A DNA stretch of 5,421 nt from Leucobacter sp. Its GTDB lineage: Bacteria; Actinomycetota; Actinomycetes; Actinomycetales; Microbacteriaceae. The stretch spans positions 1 to 5,421 of the forward strand of contig JAPSIU010000208.1 of NCBI GenBank assembly GCA_031178565.1. Reading direction: 5' to 3'. Positions within the stretch are counted from its first letter, which is position 1. Every line of letters begins with the position of its first letter. Position numbers and translations under genes: made by a program. The notes beneath the pieces were generated by a model that worked only from the letters and a program-made list of their open reading frames with translations, was not told where the DNA came from and ran no database searches. Positions 1-4,564 of this stretch are shown here, piece by piece.

Positions 1-442
1 CATCTGGGAAGTTGTCGCTGCCGTCGATCACCAGGTCGTACGCGGAGAAGAGCCCGAGCGCGTTCTGCGCGCTGAGCCGCTCGGCGTGCCGCTCGATCCG
101 CACCCCCGGATCGATCCGCTCGGCGCTCTCGGCGAGCGAGTCGACCTTCAGCCGACCGACATCCGCGGTGCCGTGCGAGACCTGGCGGTGCAGATTCGAC
201 AGCTCGACGCGGTCGTCGTCGACGATGCCGATCGTGCCGACGCCCGCGCCGACGAGGTACGGCACGCACGCGCTGCCGAGCCCGCCCGCCCCGATCACGA
301 GCACGCGCGCCGCGGCGAGTCTGCGCTGCGCCTCGTCGCCGAAGCCGGGCAGGGAGAGCTGGCGGCTCGCCCGCTCCCGCTGATCGGCGGTGAGACCGGC
401 GGCGGGGGCGACGAGCGGGCCGGGGCTCGGGTGGTCGGGCAT
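1..442 (-). CDS. moeB: MoeB/ThiF-family adenylyltransferase (MoaD-activating), N-terminal part, cut by window edge
   Basis: This is the E1-like enzyme that uses ATP to adenylylate the C-terminal glycine of a ubiquitin-like sulfur carrier, here presumably MoaD, in the cytoplasm. The 147 codons in the window show the family hallmarks in order: an RQLSLPGFG segment at residues 28-35, the nucleotide-binding loop GAGGLG at 51-56, DDDRVELSNLHRQ at 75-87 with the ATP-contacting Asp, Asn and Arg, a conserved Lys99 (GRLKVDS), and DGSDNF at 140-145. The metal-binding cysteines and any C-terminal rhodanese domain, common in actinobacterial MoeZ-type proteins, would lie outside. The ATG at 442-440 was chosen because a TAGAAT hexamer sits 6 nt before it, as expected of a leaderless gene; no Shine-Dalgarno is visible. 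Residues 1-22 before the conserved region are a Pro/Ala-rich lead. ThiF is the main alternative, but the divergent moaD favours MoeB. Confidence 0.9.
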   Translation of the reverse strand, partial: MPDHPSPGPLVAPAAGLTADQRERASRQLSLPGFGDEAQRRLAAARVLVIGAGGLGSACVPYLVGAGVGTIGIVDDDRVELSNLHRQVSHGTADVGRLKVDSLAESAERIDPGVRIERHAERLSAQNALGLFSAYDLVIDGSDNFPD

Positions 443-448
443 GCTGCA

Positions 449-454
449 ATTCTA
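449..454 (-). promoter_or_regulatory. -10 hexamer of the leaderless moeB promoter
   Basis: Read on the minus strand this is TAGAAT, which fits the actinobacterial TANNNT -10 pattern. Exactly 6 nt (448-443) separate it from the ATG, which places the transcription start on the A of the start codon. No convincing -35 hexamer is seen at 16-18 bp. Transcription start is inferred, not shown. Confidence 0.6.
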
Positions 455-465
455 GGAGGAGCGGC

Positions 466-490
466 CGAACGCCGCCCGGGCGTCAGTTCG
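466..490. promoter_or_regulatory. Imperfect dyad between the moeB and moaD promoters, possible operator
   Basis: CGAAC (466-470) is mirrored by GTTCG (486-490) around a perfect 10-bp palindrome CGCCCGGGCG (473-482). The outer arms are off-centre by one base. The element fills the middle of the 67-bp divergent spacer, between the two -10 hexamers and over the -35 regions of both. A shared regulator site is a reasonable inference, but GC-rich DNA produces short palindromes by chance and no known operator is recognised. Confidence 0.3.
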
Positions 491-497
491 TCCGCGA

Positions 498-503
498 TAC
501 GAT
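498..503 (+). promoter_or_regulatory. -10 hexamer of the leaderless moaD operon promoter
   Basis: TACGAT fits TANNNT and lies exactly 6 nt (504-509) before the moaD ATG at 510, so the predicted transcription start is the A of the ATG. No Shine-Dalgarno is placed for this start: the nearest AGGAGG (454-459) is about 50 nt upstream. A -35 element is not evident. Confidence 0.6.
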
Positions 504-509
504 GGCCGT

Positions 510-779
510 ATGGCGGAGATCAGGGTGCGGTACTTCGCGTCCGCGGCCGAGGCCGCGGGCCGGGAGGAAGAACTCGTGGAGCGGGGTGACGGCACGCTGG
601 CCTCGCTGCGCGCGCGTCTGAGCGAGCGCTACGGGGCGGAGATGCAGCGGGTGCTGCGCTCGGGCTCGTTCCTCGTCGAGGGGACCGTGCGCAGGGACGA
701 CGGGCCGATCGCGACGGGAGGCGGCGGCGCCTCCCATCCGCCGACCGTCGACGTGCTGCCGCCCTTCGCCGGAGGGTGA
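510..779 (+). CDS. moaD: MoaD, small subunit of molybdopterin synthase (ubiquitin-like sulfur carrier)
   Basis: The 89-residue protein has the size and beta-grasp pattern of MoaD. It starts MAEIRVRYFASAAEAAG, has a helix around residues 29-41 (TLASLRARLSERY), and ends VDVLPPFAGG with the essential C-terminal Gly-Gly. The last glycine would be adenylylated by MoeB and converted to a thiocarboxylate, which donates sulfur to precursor Z within the MoaD-MoaE complex. Compared with the usual ending, in which a short acidic turn leads straight into the final strand, this protein carries a Gly-rich insertion (about residues 70-79, GGGGASHPPT). An alternative ATG at 502 is in another frame. It is the first gene of the operon; its stop is 4 nt before the moeA start. 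A ThiS-type carrier is less likely given the neighbours. Confidence 0.93.
   Translation: MAEIRVRYFASAAEAAGREEELVERGDGTLASLRARLSERYGAEMQRVLRSGSFLVEGTVRRDDGPIATGGGGASHPPTVDVLPPFAGG
716..735. repeat. Perfect 8-bp inverted repeat inside the 3' end of moaD
   Basis: GGGAGGCG (716-723) and CGCCTCCC (728-735) form a perfect 8-bp stem with a 4-nt loop. It encodes about residues 69-76 of MoaD, the Gly-rich insertion before the C-terminal strand, and ends about 35 nt before the moeA ribosome binding site. It could be only a by-product of GC-rich coding. Confidence 0.4.
771..775 (+). promoter_or_regulatory. Ribosome binding site deciding the moeA GTG start
   Basis: GGAGG lies 8 nt before the GTG at 784 and overlaps the last codons of moaD. 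This supports the GTG start and translational coupling with moaD. Confidence 0.75.
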
Positions 780-783
780 GGCG

Positions 784-2145
784 GTGACGGTTCACGCGTT
801 CGAGGCGCGCCCCGTCGAGGACCATCTGGCCGAGGTCGAACGTCTGCTCGGCCCGATGGTCGCCCGGATCGGCGCGGCTGCTCCCGACACGGTGGAGGTC
901 GGCGACCCGGGCGCGGCCGGCCGCGTGTGCGCCGCCGAGGTGGTGAGCCCGATCCCGCTGCCGCCATTCGACAACTCCCAGATGGACGGCTACGCGGTGC
1001 GGGCCGTCGACCTCGCGTCCGCGTCGGCGGAGACGCCGATCGCGCTGCCGCTCGGAGCGACCGCCGCGGCGGGAGATGTGCCGGGAGTGCACGCGTCCGG
1101 CACCGCTTCGCCGGTGATGACGGGAGCGGCGATCCCGCACGGCGCGGACGCCGTCGTCGCGGTCGAGGCGACCGCCTGGATCGCGGGCAGCGCGGGCCGG
1201 GCGGGCGGCGCTGACGAGCGCATGAGCGGCTTCCCGCCGCTCTCCCGCGCCGGAGAGCGCGTCGCCGAGGTGTCCGTGATCTTCGCGGCTCCGGCGGCGC
1301 CGGGCGCGTTCGTGCGGCGCCTCGGCGTCGACGTCGCCGAAGGGGCGCCCGTCGCGCGGGCGGGGGACCGCCTGACGTCGGCTCGGATCGGCGCGCTCGC
1401 CGCCGCGGGCATCGGGACGGTGCCCGTGCGGCCCCGGGTGCGTGTGCTGCTCTGCACGACGGGCGACGAACTCGCGGAGGCGGGGCGCCGGCACGGAGAC
1501 GCGCGCTCGGCCGAGCTCGCGCCGGGGAGCATCCACGACGCCAACGCCCCGATGCTCGCGGCGCTGCTGCGCGGTGCGGGGGCGGAGGTGACCGCGGCTC
1601 GCGTCGGAGACCGATCCTCGGAGCTCCGGGACACGATCGAGCGCGCGGCGCCCCTCGTCGATCTGATCGTCACGTCGGGCGGAATCAGCATGGGGGCGTT
1701 CGAGGTCGTGCGTGAGGCGCTCGCACCGTTCGGCGTCGTCTTCGGCACCGTCGCCATGCAGCCGGGAGGCCCGCAGGGGCTCGGGTCCCTGAGGGGCATC
1801 ACGGGGGCGGACGCCGGGCCGATCCCGGTGCTCTGCTTCCCGGGCAACCCCGTCAGCTCGCTGCTCTCCGCGGAGCTCTTCGCGCTGCCGACGCTGCGTG
1901 CGCTCGCCGGGCGGCCCCGCGAGCGCAGGAGCGAGCCGAGGCCGCTCGCGGTGTCCGCGGATTCTCCCGAGCACAAGCTGCAGCTGCGCCGCGCACGCCT
2001 CGAGGCGGACGGACGCGTCACCCCGCTTCCGCCGGGGTCGCACCTGATCGGCGACCTCGCCGACGCCGACGTCATCGCGGAGATCCCCGTCGGCGTCGCG
2101 CACGCGCCGGCCGGCACCATCGTGAACACCTGGAGGATCGCATGA
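784..2145 (+). CDS. moeA: MoeA, molybdopterin molybdotransferase
   Basis: MoeA hydrolyses adenylylated molybdopterin and inserts molybdate to give Moco, acting in the cytoplasm after MogA. The 453-residue protein has the full family layout. The N-terminal region contains DNSQMDGYAVRA (63-74) and VMTGAAIPHGADAVV (111-125). The MogA-like domain III contains TTGDEL (225-230, with Asp228), SIHDANAPML (249-258), TSGGISMG (297-304), MQPGGPQGLG (325-334) and FPGNPVSS (352-359). Domain IV follows to the C terminus. Two oddities: the usual PGKP loop reads PGGP with Gln326 before it, so both lysines known from E. coli MoeA are absent, and residues 132-160 form a loop about 28 residues longer than in E. 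coli. The start is GTG with GGAGG 8 nt upstream. The stop overlaps moaC as ATGA. The family assignment is firm. Confidence 0.96.
   Translation: MTVHAFEARPVEDHLAEVERLLGPMVARIGAAAPDTVEVGDPGAAGRVCAAEVVSPIPLPPFDNSQMDGYAVRAVDLASASAETPIALPLGATAAAGDVPGVHASGTASPVMTGAAIPHGADAVVAVEATAWIAGSAGRAGGADERMSGFPPLSRAGERVAEVSVIFAAPAAPGAFVRRLGVDVAEGAPVARAGDRLTSARIGALAAAGIGTVPVRPRVRVLLCTTGDELAEAGRRHGDARSAELAPGSIHDANAPMLAALLRGAGAEVTAARVGDRSSELRDTIERAAPLVDLIVTSGGISMGAFEVVREALAPFGVVFGTVAMQPGGPQGLGSLRGITGADAGPIPVLCFPGNPVSSLLSAELFALPTLRALAGRPRERRSEPRPLAVSADSPEHKLQLRRARLEADGRVTPLPPGSHLIGDLADADVIAEIPVGVAHAPAGTIVNTWRIA
2132..2136 (+). promoter_or_regulatory. Ribosome binding site of moaC
   Basis: GGAGG lies 5 nt before the ATG at 2142, inside the last codons of moeA. 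With the 4-nt ATGA overlap it fixes the moaC start and suggests coupled translation. Confidence 0.75.
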
Positions 2146-2639
2146 GCGACGAACGCGCGACCGAACCGACGACCGAACTGACGCACCTGCGCCGGGACGG
2201 GAGCGCGCACATGGTCGACGTGACGGAGAAGGCGGTGACCAAGCGCGTCGCGCGCGCCCAGGCGGTGCTGTATACGCGCGACGACGTGGTGCGCATGCTC
2301 GTCGACGGCGAGCTGCCGAAGGGCGAAGCGCTCGGCACCGCGAGGATCGCGGGCATCATGGCGGCGAAGCGCACCTCGGATCTCATCCCGCTGTGCCATC
2401 CGCTCCCGCTCACGAAACTGTCCGTCGACTTCGAACCCGAGGGGGATCGCGTGCGCGTGCTCGCCTCGGTCACCACCCGGGGTGCGACGGGGGTGGAGAT
2501 GGAGGCGCTCACCGCGGCGAGCGTCGCCGCCCTCACGCTCTACGACATGATCAAGGCCGTCGACAAGCGGGCTCGGATCGAAGGCATCCGGGTACTCGCG
2601 AAATCCGGCGGCAAGAGCGGCGACTGGACGATCGAGTGA
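2142..2639 (+). CDS. moaC: MoaC, cyclic pyranopterin monophosphate synthase
   Basis: MoaC converts the 3',8-cyclo-GTP produced by MoaA into cyclic pyranopterin monophosphate (precursor Z), the first stable Moco intermediate. The 165-residue protein is full length. It has HMVDVTEKAVTKRVA (23-37), KGEALGTARIAGIMAAKRT (60-78), DLIPLCHPLPLTK (80-92), TGVEMEALTAASVAALTLYD (116-135), MIKAVDK (136-142) and KSGGKSGDW (154-162). Residues corresponding to the E. coli active site are kept: Lys60, His86, Glu119, Glu121, Asp135 and Lys138. The first 13 residues are a short polar extension. Its start overlaps the moeA stop (ATGA) and its stop overlaps the next start (GTGA), so it sits in the middle of a translationally coupled operon. 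Its substrate supplier MoaA is not in this window. Confidence 0.97.
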   Translation: MSDERATEPTTELTHLRRDGSAHMVDVTEKAVTKRVARAQAVLYTRDDVVRMLVDGELPKGEALGTARIAGIMAAKRTSDLIPLCHPLPLTKLSVDFEPEGDRVRVLASVTTRGATGVEMEALTAASVAALTLYDMIKAVDKRARIEGIRVLAKSGGKSGDWTIE

Positions 2640-3199
2640 CTCCGGATCACGCGGGTCCCGCGGGACCCGCGATCGCTGCTGGAGCGGAACCGGCGTCCGC
2701 CGAGCGGAGCGCCGTCGTCATCGTCGCGTCGACGAGCGCGGCGGCCGGTCTCGCGGCCGACACGACCGGACCCGCGATACGGGTGTGGCTCGCGGAGCGC
2801 GGCTTCTCCGTGGCGGCCCCCATCATCGCCGCGGACGGGCAGGCCGTCGGGGAGGCTCTCCGGGCGGTGCTGCTCGGCCGCCCCCACGTCGTCCTCACCA
2901 CGGGCGGCACCGGTGTCTCCCCGAGCGATCGCACCCCGGAGCAGACCTCGCCGCTGCTCGACGTCGAGCTCCCGGGGCTCGTGGAGGAGTTCCGGCGGCG
3001 GGGCGCGGCGCAGACGCCGACGGCGCTGCTCACGCGGGGGGTGGCCGGGTTCGCCGGCGACACGTTCGTGATGAACCTGCCGGGATCGCGGGGCGGCGTG
3101 CGCGACGGGCTGGCTGTGCTCGATCCCGTGCTCGAGCACCTGCTCGGTCAGCGCCGCGGCCTCCCGAGCGGGGGGCACCCCGGAGCGGGCCCGCGATGA
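2636..3199 (+). CDS. mogA: MogA/MoaB-family molybdopterin adenylyltransferase
   Basis: This family adenylylates molybdopterin before MoeA inserts the metal. The 187-residue protein shows the MPT-binding fold motifs: VVIVASTSAAAG (27-38), DTTGPAIRVWLAERGF (42-57), IIAADGQAVGEALR (63-76), VVLTTGGTGVSPSDRTPEQT (85-104), ELPGLVEEFRRRG (111-123), TRGVAGFAGDTFVMNLPGSR (133-152) and GGVRDGL (153-159). Asp67 and Asp98 match the two catalytic aspartates of E. coli MogA. The GTG start overlaps the moaC stop as GTGA. The Shine-Dalgarno is weak, so coupling to moaC probably drives initiation. Residues 1-24 are an Ala/Pro-rich lead not seen in E. coli MogA and contain a DNA palindrome. The last 15 or so residues are a Gly-rich tail. 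Whether MogA or the paralogous MoaB is the better name cannot be settled from sequence alone. Confidence 0.92.
   Translation: MTPDHAGPAGPAIAAGAEPASAERSAVVIVASTSAAAGLAADTTGPAIRVWLAERGFSVAAPIIAADGQAVGEALRAVLLGRPHVVLTTGGTGVSPSDRTPEQTSPLLDVELPGLVEEFRRRGAAQTPTALLTRGVAGFAGDTFVMNLPGSRGGVRDGLAVLDPVLEHLLGQRRGLPSGGHPGAGPR
2650..2671. repeat. Perfect 22-bp palindrome at the start of mogA
   Basis: The sequence CGCGGGTCCCG/CGGGACCCGCG reads the same on both strands. As RNA it can form a 9-bp stem with a CGCG loop, extendable by GATC/GATC arms (2645-2648, 2671-2674) across a 2-nt bulge. It lies 12 nt after the GTG start codon and encodes the repeated residues AGPAGPA. It is also a 9-bp near-direct repeat (gcgggtccc, gcgggaccc). 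It might influence initiation or coupling at the moaC-mogA junction. Confidence 0.45.
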
Positions 3200-3201
3200 C
3201 T

Positions 3202-4152
3202 TCACGCCGCCGCACGCTTGGCCTGCGCGAGCAGGTGGGGGACCGTGCCGGTGTCCGTGACCAGGTGGGTGATCAGCCCGGCGCGGATGGCGACCGCGCC
3301 GATCTTCGCCCGGGATCGGCCGACGACGAGGCCGAGGACCCGTTCCTTCGCCCGCAGATCGTCGAGCGAGAGGCCGATCCAGGTCACGTCGTCGGGCTGA
3401 TGCTCCTCACCGGCCTCGTCGAGGAAATGGCCGAGCACGTCGCCCACGATTCCCTCGCCCACGAGGCTCTCCCACTCCTCTGACGAGAGCAGACCGGGTC
3501 GGATCAGCGGAGTGTCGTCGGTGACGCCGCCCAGCGAGACGACCGCGCTCGGAGCCTCCCTGGCTCGGCGCAGAGCCGTTCTGACCTGCTCGGTCCCGAC
3601 CAGCATCCGTGCCGCGGCGCGAGGACGCATCAGGGCGGGTGTGGGCAGGTGCACGGACGCGGCGCCGAGCGATTCCGCGAGTCGGCGCGTCACTTCGAGC
3701 GATGTCGCCCCGGGAATCTCGGGCGCGTGGCCCACGGCGTCGCAGATCGTCACGGCTTCGGTGTGCCGCGGCCGCACCGAAGCCGCCATCTGGCCCAGGG
3801 TCCTGCCCCAGCCGACGGCGAGCGTGGTGCCCGGCTCGGCGACGAGATCATCGATGAGCAGGCCTCCTGCTCGCGCGACGGCGGTCCGCGCGCCGCCGTC
3901 GGTCGCCACCGGCGCCACCGTGGCGGCGTTCAGCTGGGGGAAGGCCTCGAGCAGCTGCTGCTCGTGACCAGCGACCTCCGGAAGTGTTCCGCGCACGCGG
4001 ATCTCGACGATTCCCTCGTCGCGGGCGCGTCGCAGCAGCCGGCTCACGGTCGGGCGCGAGACGGCGAGGTCGCGGGCGATCTGCTCCTGGTTGCGGTCGT
4101 CGACGTAGTACATCCAAGCGGCACGGAGCATCAGCTCGTCCGGCTTCGCCAA
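3202..4152 (-). CDS. SorC/DeoR-family sugar-responsive transcriptional regulator
   Basis: The 316-residue protein has an N-terminal helix-turn-helix (about residues 21-47, with QEQIARDLAVSRPTVSRLLR) followed by the SorC sugar-binding domain, whose fold resembles sugar-phosphate isomerases. Family signatures are VGWGRTLGQMA (113-123), SLGGV (206-210), GIVGDVLGHFLDEAG (234-248), IGLSLDDLRAKERVLGLVVG (259-278), KIGAVAIRAGLITHLVTDTG (283-302) and a final HLL. Such regulators usually bind a phosphorylated sugar and control the adjacent uptake genes. Being directly downstream of PTS EIIC and EIIB on the same strand, it most likely controls them and itself. The TTG start at 4152-4150 is supported by GGAGG 5 nt upstream; the next Met is residue 8. 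Its stop lies 2 bp from the mogA stop on the other strand. The ligand cannot be read from sequence. Confidence 0.92.
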   Translation of the reverse strand: MAKPDELMLRAAWMYYVDDRNQEQIARDLAVSRPTVSRLLRRARDEGIVEIRVRGTLPEVAGHEQQLLEAFPQLNAATVAPVATDGGARTAVARAGGLLIDDLVAEPGTTLAVGWGRTLGQMAASVRPRHTEAVTICDAVGHAPEIPGATSLEVTRRLAESLGAASVHLPTPALMRPRAAARMLVGTEQVRTALRRAREAPSAVVSLGGVTDDTPLIRPGLLSSEEWESLVGEGIVGDVLGHFLDEAGEEHQPDDVTWIGLSLDDLRAKERVLGLVVGRSRAKIGAVAIRAGLITHLVTDTGTVPHLLAQAKRAAA

Positions 4153-4157
4153 GTCAA

Positions 4158-4162
4158 CCTCC
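4158..4162 (-). promoter_or_regulatory. Ribosome binding site deciding the regulator's TTG start
   Basis: On the minus strand GGAGG lies 5 nt before the TTG at 4152-4150. This is the strongest initiation signal near this end of the reading frame and is why TTG was preferred over the internal ATG at codon 8. Confidence 0.75.
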
Positions 4163-4193
4163 GTTGCCGAATCGGGTGCGGCGCCGAGCGGTC

Positions 4194-4230
4194 GATGCCC
4201 GGCGATAGGCGGATCCTATCACCGGGCATC
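4194..4230 (-). terminator. 16-bp stem-loop between EIIB and the regulator (attenuator/terminator or operator)
   Basis: Arms 4194-4209 and 4215-4230 are inverted repeats, 15 of 16 positions matching, around a 5-nt loop. The single non-Watson-Crick pair (4203/4221) becomes a G-U wobble in minus-strand RNA but a C-A mismatch in plus-strand RNA, which suggests that the minus-strand transcript is the relevant one. The stem begins 5 nt after the EIIB stop codon. No U-tract follows, so it would be a U-less terminator, a partial attenuator or a 3' mRNA stabiliser. Alternatively the dyad, whose core is GATAGG-N5-CCTATC, is a DNA operator: a TAGGAT -10-like hexamer lies inside it. Confidence 0.55.
4213..4218 (-). 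promoter_or_regulatory. Possible -10 hexamer of a separate regulator promoter
   Basis: Minus-strand TAGGAT fits TANNNT and would start a transcript near 4206, giving a leader of about 50 nt before the TTG start. It lies within the inverted repeat, so repressor binding there would block it. No clear -35 is seen, and the hexamer could be chance. Confidence 0.25.
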
Positions 4231-4235
4231 CGGGC

Positions 4236-4544
4236 TCATTCGCCCTGCAGGCCCGCGATCGCCGAGGTGATCTGCTCCACGACCGCGTCTTCGCCGATCC
4301 CGGTCAGCAGGGCCATGGCCGGAATCGTCGGGACTCCGAGATCGGCGGGCACGGGCGTGGTCGCGAGCACCAGGTCGGGGGCGAACGTGCTGACGGTCTG
4401 CCTGACATCGGTCGCGCGGCAGAGCGACGTGGTCAGCGACCATCCTCGCTCGGCCGCGAGTTCCTTGACGCGCTCGCTGACCACGGTGGAGGTCGCGACG
4501 CCCGATCCGCAGACGAGGAGGACTCGGGTCTCTCGGTTCGACAT
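4236..4544 (-). CDS. PTS EIIB component, galactitol (GatB) type
   Basis: EIIB takes phosphate from EIIA on a cysteine and passes it to the sugar as EIIC transports it; it is a small cytoplasmic protein. The 102-residue product has the GatB-type phosphocysteine loop near its N terminus, RVLLVCGSGVATSTVVSERV (residues 7-26), with Cys12 as the likely phosphorylated residue. This is followed by the alternating alpha/beta pattern with APDLVLATTPVPADLGVPTI (55-74). Length is normal for a free-standing IIB. The ATG at 4544-4542 is preferred over upstream in-frame starts because AAAGGA (4551-4556 on the minus strand) lies 6 nt before it and the upstream extension would run back into EIIC. It starts 20 nt after the EIIC stop, as expected of one operon. 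The substrate is unknown; galactitol-type IIB also serves other polyols and pentitols. Confidence 0.9.
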   Translation of the reverse strand: MSNRETRVLLVCGSGVATSTVVSERVKELAAERGWSLTTSLCRATDVRQTVSTFAPDLVLATTPVPADLGVPTIPAMALLTGIGEDAVVEQITSAIAGLQGE

Positions 4545-4550
4545 GGTGTG

Positions 4551-4556
4551 TCCTTT
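4551..4556 (-). promoter_or_regulatory. Ribosome binding site of the EIIB gene
   Basis: Minus-strand AAAGGA lies 6 nt before the ATG at 4544. It selects this ATG over the longer in-frame reading that begins at 4643 inside the EIIC gene. Confidence 0.65.
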
Positions 4557-4564
4557 CAACTGCG

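Noticed and set aside
502..504. ATG at 502 as the moaD start.
   Set aside because: It is out of frame with MoaD (8 nt before 510) and overlaps the -10 hexamer.
443..509. A Moco-type riboswitch in the leader of the moaD operon.
   Set aside because: The spacer is only 67 bp and the promoter geometry leaves no leader, so there is no room for the aptamer.
520..2103. A 527-codon open frame antisense to moaD and moeA, and a 469-codon frame at 990-2399.
   Set aside because: The translations are Arg/Ala/Asp/Pro-rich with no recognisable domain, and they lie opposite strongly conserved moeA and moaC. They are by-products of high-GC codon use.
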